Below are positions 1-6,000 of a DNA stretch of 37,955 bases, in pieces. Location of the stretch: positions 1 to 37,955 of IMG/VR virus record IMGVR_UViG_3300026078_000013; one strand, given 5' to 3'. The notes under the pieces are model-generated. The model ran no database searches, was not told the DNA's origin, and saw only the letters and a program-made list of their open reading frames with translations. Every line of letters begins with the position of its first letter. The stretch's first letter is position 1. Both the position numbers and the translations under genes were made by a program. The stretch comes from a virus.

Positions 1-127
1 CCAAAGGAAGACCCCGTCTATCTCACGACAGTCGGGGCCAAGTGCCTCAAGGGGGTTGTCAGGGGACTGGTTCTGACAGGGAGAGGCATCGCTAAGTTTA
101 AGCAAGAACGGAGGGCGCATCCTAGAA
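1..127. repeat. Left copy of 127-bp terminal direct repeat (assembly overlap)
   Basis: Bases 1-127 are identical to 37829-37955. A perfect repeat of exactly 127 bases at both contig ends is what a de Bruijn assembler run with k = 127 leaves on a circular or circularly permuted molecule. I therefore read it as an assembly overlap, not a biological long terminal repeat. Headful-packaging P22-like phages assemble this way because their DNA is circularly permuted. The genes at 0.2 kb and 37.8 kb are therefore neighbours. Confidence 0.95.
12..37 (-). promoter_or_regulatory. GTGA-tetraloop hairpin upstream of the 37.8 kb gene
   Basis: On the minus strand this reads CCCCG-A-CTGTC-GTGA-GATAG-A-CGGGG, a 10-bp stem (one G-T pair, one A-A mismatch) capped by a GNRA-type tetraloop. 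It ends 30 bases before the GTG start at 37809, counting across the circle junction. Two other hairpins with the same GTC-GTGA-GA core lie 29 and 35 bases before the scaffold and small-terminase starts. No T-run follows, so it is not an intrinsic terminator. A second inverted repeat (TGTCAG at 57-62, CTGACA at 73-78) sits beside it. The function is unknown. The duplicate copy is at 37840-37865. Confidence 0.5.
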
Positions 128-190
128 GGACTTCTTCTTGCGGGTGCAGGATCATCCTTACGCATTTTTTGGATTCTTGCAAGTGATTTT

Positions 191-418
191 TTATGGGTGT
201 TCGTTAGGAGGAATAGGAAGCCTTGTCCAATAGGTAGGCCACCATTCGCCATCTTCTGCATAGGCGCCACAGAAGACCAGACTCCAATAACCTCTGCCGT
301 CTATTTCTGACTTCCACCAAAAGACAGTTTCCATATCGCGATTGTCCCACGCAAGGATATGCGTACCATCCTTAGGGGCCGAATCAATATGCTGCCAAGG
401 TGAAACCATCCAACTCAT
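191..418 (-). CDS. DUF551-like small phage protein
   Basis: A 75-residue protein with the pattern W-x-H-I-x-S-A-P-K-D-G-T-H-I-L-A near its start and many tryptophans (EWWPTYWTRLPIPP near the end). This matches the DUF551-type family of small phage proteins (WxPIxxAPKDGTxIL). The family function is not known. It is the last gene of the leftward accessory run before the circle junction and overlaps the preceding membrane-protein gene by ATGA, so translation is coupled. Similar proteins occur in this genome at 13338-13589 and, more distantly, at 3005-3259. Confidence 0.8.
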   Translation of the reverse strand: MSWMVSPWQHIDSAPKDGTHILAWDNRDMETVFWWKSEIDGRGYWSLVFCGAYAEDGEWWPTYWTRLPIPPNEHP

Positions 419-552
419 GCCGTACCTCCAAACAATATCATCGCCCCAGCAGCGGCCATGAGTCCAATCCCAAAGGCAAAGGCCATATCAAGCGACCATT
501 CTTTGAGGTCATAGCCGTTCAGGCGATCAGAAAGCCATTTCCATGCACTCAT
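415..552 (-). CDS. Small single-span membrane protein
   Basis: A 45-residue gene. It starts MSAWKWLSDRLNG and has one predicted membrane segment at about residues 22-42 (MAFAFGIGLMAAAGAMILFG). A ribosome site (GGAG) lies 8 bases before the ATG at 552. The stop overlaps the start of the DUF551-like gene (ATGA), and codon phasing fits the surrounding operon. I do not recognise a family. A membrane micro-protein in the accessory early region could be a superinfection-exclusion factor or a modulator of a host enzyme, but that is only a guess. Confidence 0.7.
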   Translation of the reverse strand: MSAWKWLSDRLNGYDLKEWSLDMAFAFGIGLMAAAGAMILFGGTA

Positions 553-561
553 GTGTATCTC

Positions 562-774
562 CTAGCGCTTAGGACCGCCGATGCAGTACTCGCCTAGATA
601 CTTTTCAGCAAGCATCTTCACGACTCGGCAGCGAAATTCATCAATCCCTTCAGTCTCTGAACACACAAACATGGGGAAACAGTTCAGCACATGGTCAAGT
701 GCAGCCAATGCCCTAACATCGGGACTCGCAAAACCAAATAAAGGGACCTGCACATAGGTGGCTTCATCGTTCAT
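562..774 (-). CDS. Hypothetical 70-residue protein
   Basis: Unrecognised. A soluble, mostly helical-looking protein (DVRALAALDHVLNCF, then a basic end GGPKR). Its ATG overlaps the stop of the VRR-Nuc-type nuclease gene by four bases (771-774), so it is very probably expressed with it. Three cysteines are present (residues 32, 38 and 49), with no spaced zinc-binding pattern. It is a real gene by context, in an unbroken chain of overlapping genes. Confidence 0.65.
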   Translation of the reverse strand: MNDEATYVQVPLFGFASPDVRALAALDHVLNCFPMFVCSETEGIDEFRCRVVKMLAEKYLGEYCIGGPKR

Positions 775-1070
775 GACCTTCTCCAGTTCTTCACCACTGC
801 GATCACCTCATCCTCAGATGAGACAGTTACCATTCGCTCTCCGCGCCAGTCGCGATTGAACGCGGATTGGTTGGCGTTGAGTCCTCGACGTCCGTAAGCC
901 GTCAGCAGGTTCTTGGCGTCCACTAGGTGATTGACGCCCATGCAGCCAACCACGAAGTCAGGAAAGCCCGGGATGCCCGTATCGATCGTCTCAACGACCG
1001 TGCAGCCAAGGTTTCGAAAGCACTTAGCTAAAGCATCATGGTTGGCGTCTTTCTTGGATCGACGGATCAT
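771..1070 (-). CDS. VRR-Nuc / PD-(D/E)XK-type nuclease (resolvase-like)
   Basis: A 99-residue protein with the hallmarks of the small VRR-Nuc branch of PD-(D/E)XK nucleases. An early helix (HDALAKCFRNLG) is followed by GIPGFPDFVVG, carrying the catalytic aspartate D38. Then comes VDAKN (D51-A-K53), the D/E-x-K half of the motif with Asp in the acidic position. Stand-alone VRR-Nuc proteins can act as structure-specific DNA nucleases, and in phages they often sit in recombination modules in the place of Holliday-junction resolvases. Here it would serve the ERF/NinB pathway encoded on the other strand. Start and stop overlap both neighbours. Confidence 0.8.
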   Translation of the reverse strand: MIRRSKKDANHDALAKCFRNLGCTVVETIDTGIPGFPDFVVGCMGVNHLVDAKNLLTAYGRRGLNANQSAFNRDWRGERMVTVSSEDEVIAVVKNWRRS

Positions 1071-1426
1071 GTAGCCACCAACCGCGCGCGGCGAATTTCG
1101 GCATGGATGGACCGACGGCGCGCGTTTACCTCATCAGGAAAGCAGATAACGTCCTTTAGCTTGGCATCACCATACTCAACGTGATGCGGACAACGGTCGA
1201 TGCTGTCAGGAGATGTGCCGGAGATGTGGCCAATCTGGTGCGTATGCTCAGCACACATGGGGGCGTCACAAGTGCTCATGCCGAAGTCGCCATATTCATC
1301 TCGGCCAGCAAGGAGGTCCGTCACTTTGCCTTTTTTATCCCGAATGCAGCTGCGGGCAAGGAACGCAATGGGCGCATCGCAGAAACGTATGGCTGCCTTG
1401 TCGCACCACATACATTTCTGTTTCAT
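1067..1426 (-). CDS. Cys/His-rich hypothetical protein
   Basis: I start it at MKQKCMWC (ATG 1426), because this overlaps the upstream stop by ATGA and because the longer open frame runs antisense-like through that gene. It has 119 residues. C5 and C8 form a CxxC pair, followed by further Cys/His residues: a STCDAPMCAEHTHQIGH segment and a CPHH near residue 90. This looks like a small zinc-binding protein with one or two metal sites. The C-terminus is helical and basic (ARRRSIHAEIRRARL). Function unknown. Its position between the DUF1364 protein and the nuclease suggests a DNA-related role. Confidence 0.65.
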   Translation of the reverse strand: MKQKCMWCDKAAIRFCDAPIAFLARSCIRDKKGKVTDLLAGRDEYGDFGMSTCDAPMCAEHTHQIGHISGTSPDSIDRCPHHVEYGDAKLKDVICFPDEVNARRRSIHAEIRRARLVAT

Positions 1427-1719
1427 GCCGCCACCTCTCCTTGAATCAACGCCTGAGTCCGAAGGCACCCCTCCGCATGCGCAAGTCGGACGGTCTCGCG
1501 CGTGTAGCCTTCGGGGATGGGTGAGCGACCATCGACCACTGAATGGCAGCTCATACAACCGAAGGCGCCCATACAGTCCGGTGGCTTTAGGCCAGTGCCG
1601 GAGTAGCCGGACAATCGGTAGTGGCACAAAACCGTGTCATCGCCACCGCCAGTACAGCGCGGAAGCCTGATGAGACAAGGCTGGCCCTTTGCCATGCGGC
1701 GGGTGCGGGTGGATTTCAT
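1423..1719 (-). CDS. DUF1364-family protein (nuclease-like zinc protein)
   Basis: A 98-residue protein starting MKSTRTRRMAKGQ. It has the DUF1364 layout: a basic N-terminus, C-x-I-R-L-P-R-C, then VLCHYRL-x-G-Y-S-G-T-G-x-K-P-P-D, GCMSCHSVVDGR, and AHAEGCLRTQAL. The paired cysteines and the CHxxVD motif resemble HNH-type zinc folds. Members sit in the nin-like region of lambdoid phages, and nuclease activity is suspected but unproven as far as I know. The start at 1719 is chosen for the ATGA overlap with the upstream gene, since the ATG at 1728 would overlap further. Confidence 0.85.
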   Translation of the reverse strand: MKSTRTRRMAKGQPCLIRLPRCTGGGDDTVLCHYRLSGYSGTGLKPPDCMGAFGCMSCHSVVDGRSPIPEGYTRETVRLAHAEGCLRTQALIQGEVAA

Positions 1720-1940
1720 AAAGGCCAACTCGGCTCGTAATAGGCACAGTGCTCTTTCAACTCACCATGTCGATTGATAGATCCTCCAAGCGGCGAAGGA
1801 TTGCCACCGATCCAATAAAATGCCTGAGGCAACACAGGAATTTTTATGGGGAAATTACATCGACCATCGCCCGAAGGATGGAGTCGACCACTTTTTGCTG
1901 TATTCCAACAGGCATATTTGCAGCCGGTGCAATTCTTCAT
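1716..1940 (-). CDS. Small Cys-rich hypothetical protein
   Basis: A 74-residue protein with CTGCKYACW at the start (CxxCxxxC), a further cysteine near residue 28 and one near residue 66. This suggests a metal-binding or disulfide-rich fold, possibly a rubredoxin-like knuckle. It is aromatic-rich. Start and stop overlap both neighbours by ATGA. I recognise no named family. Confidence 0.6.
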   Translation of the reverse strand: MKNCTGCKYACWNTAKSGRLHPSGDGRCNFPIKIPVLPQAFYWIGGNPSPLGGSINRHGELKEHCAYYEPSWPL

Positions 1941-2197
1941 ACCCCAACCCTCAAATGCTCAGGCTTCTCGAATTCCTCGCAACGCGTGGTGGAATCTGTC
2001 TCGGCACCAGGATCGAGTTTGGACAATTGCCAATCCCATGCACTTTTAAGTTCATTGTGCCCATCCACCAATACGCGGTAGTCAAACCTAGACGGATGCT
2101 CAGCGAACTTCATCACCGTACATTTCCTTCCGACAAAGACCGGGTGAGCAATGGCGATGCGCGCCAACTCCCCCACCTTGAACCGAAGGTCGCTCAT
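1937..2197 (-). CDS. Hypothetical protein, SH3-like N-terminal part
   Basis: 86 residues. The first 55 alternate hydrophobic and charged residues in the style of small beta-barrels (FKVGELARIAIAHPVFVGRKCTVM, then YRVLVDG and a WDW turn). They resemble phage KOW/SH3-like proteins that begin with a functional-group statement such as GELARI. The last 20 residues are acidic and probably disordered. The function is unknown. It is coupled by ATGA to the HTH gene upstream and the Cys-rich gene downstream. Confidence 0.55.
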   Translation of the reverse strand: MSDLRFKVGELARIAIAHPVFVGRKCTVMKFAEHPSRFDYRVLVDGHNELKSAWDWQLSKLDPGAETDSTTRCEEFEKPEHLRVGV

Positions 2198-2397
2198 GCC
2201 ACTTTCTCCAAATCCCTAGACTTACGCGCAGCCCGATAAGCCGCAAGCCAACGAAAAGCTGTAGCACGATTTACCTGGAAGGCTCGCATAACCTGCTTCC
2301 ACGTCGGATCGTTAGTGCACATATCACACCAATCGGCAAACCGGATAGCCAATTCGAAGTTTGATCTGGCGCCCCCACGAAGCTCAATGAGTTTCAT
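2194..2397 (-). CDS. Small HTH DNA-binding protein
   Basis: A 67-residue protein whose residues 30-58 form a clear helix-turn-helix: WKQVMRAFQVNRATAFRWLAAYRAA. The tryptophan and RATAFRW sequence fit a homeodomain- or terminase-small-like recognition helix that inserts into DNA. No other domain is present. Candidate roles are early transcription control or an accessory factor for replication or recombination. Unlike the repressor at 5 kb, it is transcribed well inside the leftward operon. Confidence 0.65.
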   Translation of the reverse strand: MKLIELRGGARSNFELAIRFADWCDMCTNDPTWKQVMRAFQVNRATAFRWLAAYRAARKSRDLEKVA

Positions 2398-2573
2398 GTT
2401 TCCTCCTTAGGAGTGATTCCACAGGTGCATTCGTCCCATTCCATCGTGCCGGGACCGACGAGTAGGCCATCCCAATCCATGCAGAAGTGCCAACCAGCTT
2501 CCTTTTCCTCATGCGTCAAAGGAAGGCTATCGCTGTCCATCAAGGCAGCATAGCGAGCATTGGACATCTTCAT
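2394..2573 (-). CDS. Hypothetical 59-residue protein
   Basis: I start it at MKMSNARY (ATG 2573), which overlaps the upstream stop by ATGA. The longer frame begins inside the previous gene. The protein is acidic and has one H-x-C and one C-x-C (WHFCMDWDG, WDECTCG). It resembles the small variable proteins of phage nin-like regions. No family is recognised. Confidence 0.6.
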   Translation of the reverse strand: MKMSNARYAALMDSDSLPLTHEEKEAGWHFCMDWDGLLVGPGTMEWDECTCGITPKEET

Positions 2574-2758
2574 GGGCGCTTCTCCAAGGATTGTTCCCAA
2601 AAATCGGAGCATTTACCGGCAGTCCTAGCATCGCCGTGCTTAGGAAAATAGCAGTCGCCAAGTTTAATTGGCTCTATTTCATACCATTCCCAACATCCAT
2701 CTTTATCCATGGCAAGCCAATTTGCCCATTCCGGAGCATCTTTCCAATCTGGCTTCAT
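2570..2758 (-). CDS. Small Trp-rich phage protein
   Basis: 62 residues with the common phage pattern PDW-x-x-A-P-E-W-A-N-W-L-A-x-D-x-D-G-x-W-x-W-Y-E. This family occurs in many proteobacterial phages as a hypothetical accessory protein, often beside DUF551-type proteins. It is acidic, tryptophan-rich and without signal or membrane segments. The function is not known. Confidence 0.7.
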   Translation of the reverse strand: MKPDWKDAPEWANWLAMDKDGCWEWYEIEPIKLGDCYFPKHGDARTAGKCSDFWEQSLEKRP

Positions 2759-3012
2759 GCCGCAATCTCCAAATCAAGCGAAGGCTGGATAAGCGCGATA
2801 GCAAGCTTTGAGCCTTCGTCGGTGAGTAGATAGATAGCTACCCAACGGCTATCCGGACTGATGGTCTCCTCAACGATGCCTTGACGCCACATAGCGGTCA
2901 CCTGATCCCATACGGCGCCACTGGATGTATCGAGGCAAGTGGCTAGCTGGAAGACGCTGAGGGGAGCCAGAAGAAGCGCCTTGAGGATGCGGTCGTAGAT
3001 GTCCTCAGGCAT
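2755..3012 (-). CDS. Winged-helix-like small protein
   Basis: I start it at MPEDIYDRI (ATG 3012). The upstream extension is basic and lies inside the neighbouring gene. It has 85 residues: an N-terminal helix (YDRILKALLLAPLS), a second helix with LATCLDTSSGAVWDQVTAMW, then a beta-wing (RWVAIYLLTDEG). This is the order of an MarR-like or PadR-like winged helix, with the phrase VWDQVTAMWRQGIVEET as the probable recognition helix and wing. It may be a transcription regulator or DNA-binding accessory factor. Confidence 0.55.
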   Translation of the reverse strand: MPEDIYDRILKALLLAPLSVFQLATCLDTSSGAVWDQVTAMWRQGIVEETISPDSRWVAIYLLTDEGSKLAIALIQPSLDLEIAA

Positions 3013-3259
3013 GGTTTGGCCCCTGAGCAAGCTTAGCCTCCGGACGCATCGGCATCTTCGGAACAGGGCGGAAGAAAGCCACGGTAGACTCATCTCCAGA
3101 TGGGCGGCCGTCCATATACCAGCGCCCAGGGCGACCTTTCTCGCCGGGAATCCAGTCGGCGATCCGGTCAAACCAGAAGGCGGCATCTATGACTAGGTAG
3201 CGGCCTTTCTTGTCGGGGGTTCCTTGGAACCAGCCGGGCCATTCTTCGCTTGAGGTCAT
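3005..3259 (-). CDS. DUF551-like protein (divergent)
   Basis: 84 residues. W7-PGWF, then TPDKKGRYLVID and, near residue 60, TVAFFRPVP. This is the arrangement of DUF551-type proteins (a Trp-containing start, a G-x-Y-L-V strand, and VxxWxPxP or VAFFRPxP near the end). It is the first gene of the leftward operon after a 440-bp untranslated gap, so its promoter should lie in that gap. A weak ribosome site (AAGG) lies 11 bases before the ATG. Confidence 0.6.
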   Translation of the reverse strand: MTSSEEWPGWFQGTPDKKGRYLVIDAAFWFDRIADWIPGEKGRPGRWYMDGRPSGDESTVAFFRPVPKMPMRPEAKLAQGPNHA

Positions 3260-3701
3260 GTCAAGTAGCCTTTACATATTTTACAACCAACCACGGTTCC
3301 CCATTTTCCCTGTGACCGCTCTTTAGGGGAGCTATCAACCTCAGGTACTCATCATTCCCTGTTCCGGTTACCCGGTAAGAGGTTCTTAAGCCTCTCGACC
3401 ATCACCTTTCGGCAACGTCACAGTCCAGGTTGGCATGGGTGGGCCAGTGCCTGATTAGATCGCCTATCTTGGGTGCGCCCAGCTAGCGGCCATTTGCTTC
3501 GTCCATGAATGGACCCGTGCCCTGACGGCCAACGCCTGTAAAGCAGGCTTGACATAGGTTGTAGCGGGGAAGGAAACTAATCACAGGACACACCGCAATG
3601 GGTGTCTGCGATTCATGGACCCGCCAGTCCTTGAATCAAGCATGAGGGGAGGGTTGGAACTCCCCTTCATGCACCTATCCTTCATCTGTTCTAGATGCAT
3701 G
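3260..3701. other. 440-bp untranslated hairpin-rich gap
   Basis: No open frame of useful length exists on either strand. Visible structure: AGAGG/CCTCT around TTCTTAAG (near 3370-3395); TGGC/GCCA near 3430-3450; GTCCAT-GA-ATGGAC at 3501-3514, a perfect 6-bp repeat that could be an operator; GCCTG/CAGGC near 3530; GACAC/GTGTC near 3587-3606; and the strong inverted repeat at 3640-3672. A GCTTGACA is present on the plus strand near 3548 and on the minus strand near 3702, but neither has a convincing -10 box. This may be a promoter plus leader for the 3259-191 operon or a non-coding RNA. Confidence 0.4.
3640..3672. repeat. Near-perfect 12-bp inverted repeat
   Basis: GCATGAGGGGAG (3640-3651), the 8-base loop GGTTGGAA, then CTCCCCTTCATGC (3660-3672). 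This gives twelve pairs with a single bulged base. It lies just downstream of the AT-rich orphan gene on the minus strand. No T-run follows on either strand, so it does not look like a standard intrinsic terminator. It could be an RNA 3' end, a processing site, or a protein-binding palindrome. Confidence 0.6.
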
Positions 3702-4511
3702 TCAAGCGTTTCTAATGAAACCGTACACAGTAAGCATAGAAACGCCACCCTTACCGATGTAGACATCATGATCCTGAATGATGTAATCCGGCTGCGCCTT
3801 AGCTAAAAAGTCAAGACGTTCTTGGACGCTATGAAACCTATCTCTTCCGTTAAGAATGGTTATTACTAACGGATTATCGCCCTCGTGAAAACAGATAGGC
3901 ATATGCCTAAGAATATCTTCCAACTTGTGAGTTATAGGCCCAGTGAAATCAAGCCATGCCGCATTGCGTTGGTAAAATTTTTCAAAGAAGATTTTTCTTT
4001 CATGGACCGAAGATCCGTAATCTGTGAACAACATGGTTGCATAGGTATGCATGTCCATAAGAAGCAATCTATGCGATCTAGTACCTCTTTTTGTTCCTGA
4101 TCTGTATTTCTTTTGAGCCCTCTTTCTAGAGTAGAAAATTTCCCCTCGACCATAGGGTATAGATCTATCTTGGATATGTGAGTCGTGAGAAATTTTTGGC
4201 GAAAGCTCAGAAAAAGGAATAGCAAGTCGACTCTTCATATAAACCGATCGGCTATGTTCAAGGCCGAGAAAGTTTGCAAACGGCCTTTCTAAACGAAGCA
4301 TGTTTTCGAAAGTCCAGTTCAATCCTGGAAATGAAAGAAGCTTGACGAATCCCATTCTGCTTTCAGGCCAGAATGAAAGGATATAACGAAGTACTTTTAG
4401 ACGTTGCGCATGCTTTAAATCACTCTGTCCATACTCATCAGAGTGGTAGTTGCCTATGAAATCACTTCTACCAGCTTCGGTAAGAAGCTCTCCAAATGAA
4501 AGCTCCTCCAT
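3702..4511 (-). CDS. AT-rich orphan protein (269 aa), candidate cargo gene
   Basis: The largest gene of the left arm and clearly richer in A and T than its neighbours. I recognise no family. The N-terminal half is mixed (RLKVLRYILSFWPESRMGFVKLL, GLEHSRSVYMKSRLAIPFSEL). The middle is strongly basic (YSRKRAQKKYRSGTKRGTRSHR). The last third is more hydrophobic (LLLMDMHTYATML) and ends with GKGGVSMLTVYGF. There is no signal peptide and no clear membrane span. It is immediately followed by the untranslated gap and preceded by only three bases after the winged-helix gene. Composition and isolation suggest recent gain. A defence, exclusion or anti-defence role is possible but not shown. Confidence 0.7.
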   Translation of the reverse strand: MEELSFGELLTEAGRSDFIGNYHSDEYGQSDLKHAQRLKVLRYILSFWPESRMGFVKLLSFPGLNWTFENMLRLERPFANFLGLEHSRSVYMKSRLAIPFSELSPKISHDSHIQDRSIPYGRGEIFYSRKRAQKKYRSGTKRGTRSHRLLLMDMHTYATMLFTDYGSSVHERKIFFEKFYQRNAAWLDFTGPITHKLEDILRHMPICFHEGDNPLVITILNGRDRFHSVQERLDFLAKAQPDYIIQDHDVYIGKGGVSMLTVYGFIRNA

Positions 4512-4514
4512 ACC

Positions 4515-4844
4515 TTATCCCCTATAAGAAAGCGACTTGTAACGAAGGCACGCACTGGCATGGCGATTAGGGTTCCGACCCATGCCAGCGATGCTCATGA
4601 CGCCATCTTGGATGGCCTTACGAAAGATCCAGCCCCAGGCCTTGTCATTGGTCGGCGCCGCATAGCCCATGCGCCTAGCAGCCTCCGTGACGTGCCAGGC
4701 CTCAAAGTATTCGTTGATGCCCGCATAGGCGCACAGAAAGCCATAGGCAAGCGCAGGCCACTCGTAGTCACGATCTTCGGCGGCATCCAACGCTTCCGCC
4801 ATGCCGATATCGCGCCGTCTAATCCCTTGAGACATCGAAGTCAT
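4515..4844 (-). CDS. Winged-helix-like phage protein
   Basis: 109 residues. The body follows a layout I know from small phage proteins: an acidic N-terminal helix, WPALAYGFLCAYA, then a middle EYFEAWHVTEAARRMGY, then P-x-N-D-K-A-W-G-W-I-F-R-K-A-I-Q-D-G-V. It ends N-x-H-A-S-x-C-L-R. The pattern PTNDKAWGxxFRxAxxxGVI resembles a winged helix often found next to phage replication or resolvase genes. Its role is unknown. It lies directly after the repressor in the leftward transcript, with GGGG before the ATG. Confidence 0.6.
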   Translation of the reverse strand: MTSMSQGIRRRDIGMAEALDAAEDRDYEWPALAYGFLCAYAGINEYFEAWHVTEAARRMGYAAPTNDKAWGWIFRKAIQDGVMSIAGMGRNPNRHASACLRYKSLSYRG

Positions 4845-4863
4845 ATAACCCCCGTTGAAGATC

Positions 4864-5073
4864 CTACGTGGTAGGTTTTTGATCCTCAGGAAAGAGGATT
4901 GCTAGCACTTCTAGATCGAGTAAGGAGGCCATCTGTTTGGCCCTAGCCGGGCTTAGAAGAAGCGTTCCGTTCTCATAGCAGGAAATGGTGGGCTGAGTGA
5001 CGCCCATGGCCTCCGCGAGCTGTTCTTGCGTGAGGTTGGCTTTCTGACGTGCTTGAATGAGGTCTGTGCGCAT
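4864..5073 (-). CDS. HTH_3 (Cro/CI-type) repressor
   Basis: 69 residues with a textbook HTH_3 domain: LIQARQKANLTQEQLAEAMG (helices 1-2), VTQPTISCYENG (recognition helix), then SPARAKQMASLLDL. There is no oligomerisation or cleavage domain, so it is Cro-sized. I choose M at 5073 rather than 5115: a -10 box (TAATAA) lies seven bases before this ATG, which makes the transcript leaderless like lambda cI from PRM, and no ribosome site is present. The stop codon lies inside the hairpin CCTAC-CAC-GTAGG. It sits at the divergent promoter pair and is the obvious lysis/lysogeny or early-timing regulator. Confidence 0.85.
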   Translation of the reverse strand: MRTDLIQARQKANLTQEQLAEAMGVTQPTISCYENGTLLLSPARAKQMASLLDLEVLAILFPEDQKPTT

Positions 5074-5080
5074 GGTCAAC

Positions 5081-5108
5081 TTATTACACAAACGCATATC
5101 GGTGTCAA
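5081..5108 (-). promoter_or_regulatory. Leftward repressor promoter (PRM-like)
   Basis: On the minus strand, TTGACA (5108-5103), a 16-base spacer, and TAATAA (5086-5081). The expected start of transcription falls at or next to the repressor ATG at 5073. The -35 is preceded by GC, giving GCTTGACA as in the rightward promoter. The spacer contains ACACCGATATGCGTTTG, close to the ACACATATTCGTTAG of the facing promoter, so both may carry an operator half for the same repressor. Confidence 0.65.
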
Positions 5109-5155
5109 GCATCACTTACTTGCTTAAGAATTTTTCCTAATCCACTAAAATTTGC

Positions 5156-5184
5156 TTGACACATATTCGTTAGGGGCATAATCT
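5156..5184 (+). promoter_or_regulatory. Rightward early promoter (PR-like)
   Basis: TTGACA at 5156-5161, a 17-base spacer, and TAATCT at 5179-5184. The start is expected near 5191, about 23 bases before the first early gene, whose leader carries GGGGA as ribosome site. It drives the chain of overlapping genes up to about 10 kb. The spacer (CATATTCGTTAGGGGCA) shares ACA-ATATTC with the internal promoter at 10040. Confidence 0.8.
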
Positions 5185-5213
5185 ACACCCATCAACCACG
5201 CAGGGGACATGCC

Positions 5214-5447
5214 ATGACTCAGACTTTCAACCAGCGCCGCGCTATCCAGAAGTATTGCGAAGTACAGCGCTCAGCTCGCTCGCAATTCCGTTCGGATGCC
5301 AAGAACGTCTATGACTTCAAGTGCCCTCCTGGAGTTCCTGGCAGTGCCCCGCAGACCCTCTCGCGTCTGGACACCCGGCGCTTCTGGGTGGGTCTGGCCA
5401 TCGTCATCGTCATCGTAGCCGGTCTGCGCGTGGCGGGGGTGCTGTGA
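5214..5447 (+). CDS. First early gene: small C-tail-anchored protein
   Basis: 77 residues. The N-terminal half is basic and helical (QRRAIQKYCEVQRSARSQFR). Residues 57-76 form one membrane segment (WVGLAIVIVIVAGLRVAGVL), giving a protein anchored by its C-terminal tail with the basic part in the cytoplasm. As the first gene from the strongest early promoter it may act on a host target straight after infection. I know no homologous family. The stop overlaps the next start (TGATG). Confidence 0.7.
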   Translation: MTQTFNQRRAIQKYCEVQRSARSQFRSDAKNVYDFKCPPGVPGSAPQTLSRLDTRRFWVGLAIVIVIVAGLRVAGVL

Positions 5448-5698
5448 TGGCCTCTGTCATTCATACCTATGCCGCAGGCCGGCTTGGCTCCCTCACGTTC
5501 GGCATTCATGGAATGGCAGACAAGGGCTTTGCCGGGACTTTGGCGCTCAACTTCCACAACGCCGAAGACCTCTGCGGTCTCTGTGCTGGCTTCCATGGCA
5601 CGACCGCCGAGATGCGCGCCTTCGCCGCTGAGCTTATCCGCCACGCCGACATCACCGATGCCAAGCAGGCCGAGATGGATGCGGAGGTGGCAGCATGA
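5447..5698 (+). CDS. Hypothetical early protein
   Basis: 83 residues, started at the ATG that overlaps the upstream stop (TGATGG). The longer frame begins inside the previous gene. The N-terminal half is glycine-rich and strand-like (RLGSLTFGIHGMADKGFAGTL). The C-terminal half is helical (AEMRAFAAELIRHA, then AKQAEMDAEVAA). No family is recognised. Overlaps on both sides (TGATG, ATGA) show an intact operon. Confidence 0.65.
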   Translation: MASVIHTYAAGRLGSLTFGIHGMADKGFAGTLALNFHNAEDLCGLCAGFHGTTAEMRAFAAELIRHADITDAKQAEMDAEVAA

Positions 5699-6000
5699 CC
5701 GCCGACAAGACCCGCACCCACTACGAGGCGCTAGTGAAGCAGGCGGCTGGCGAGAAGGTTGATGTGCTGGCTACCGGCGAATTGTCTACGCATCGCATCA
5801 TCCAATTGTCCGAACTGCATGATCGCGCTCAAGCAGAGCGTGTTCGCTACTTCTGTCACGCCATCACTGCAAAACAAATTGGTAACCGCGGAGCCATCCG
5901 GTATTTCTCAGCTAAGGCTCGCAAGTGGGAACAGATTCGCGAGCGAGCGTGTCGTCTTCTTTGCCGTGACTCACTCGCCCGCACCGGAGCCTCCGCATGA
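5695..6000 (+). CDS. Hypothetical basic early protein
   Basis: 101 residues, helical and increasingly basic towards the end (KARKWEQIRERACRLLCRD). There is no known motif. The overlap of four bases at both ends indicates translational coupling. The charge suggests possible nucleic-acid contact, but nothing more can be said. Confidence 0.6.
   Translation: MTADKTRTHYEALVKQAAGEKVDVLATGELSTHRIIQLSELHDRAQAERVRYFCHAITAKQIGNRGAIRYFSAKARKWEQIRERACRLLCRDSLARTGASA

Noticed and set aside
1200-1670. Overlapping plus-strand frames of up to 156 codons near 1.2-1.7 kb
   Set aside because: They are opposite to the Cys-rich and DUF1364 genes, which form an unbroken chain of coupled genes on the minus strand.
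3509-3640. A tRNA in the untranslated gap ending in ACCCGCCA
   Set aside because: CCA and some stems are present, but no T-arm with TTC and no consistent cloverleaf can be drawn.
4863-4880. Intrinsic terminator CCTAC-GTG-GTAGG-TTTTT on the plus strand
   Set aside because: The hairpin and T-run are real, but no plus-strand gene lies upstream. Five pairs with a three-base loop inside the repressor stop region may be coincidence.
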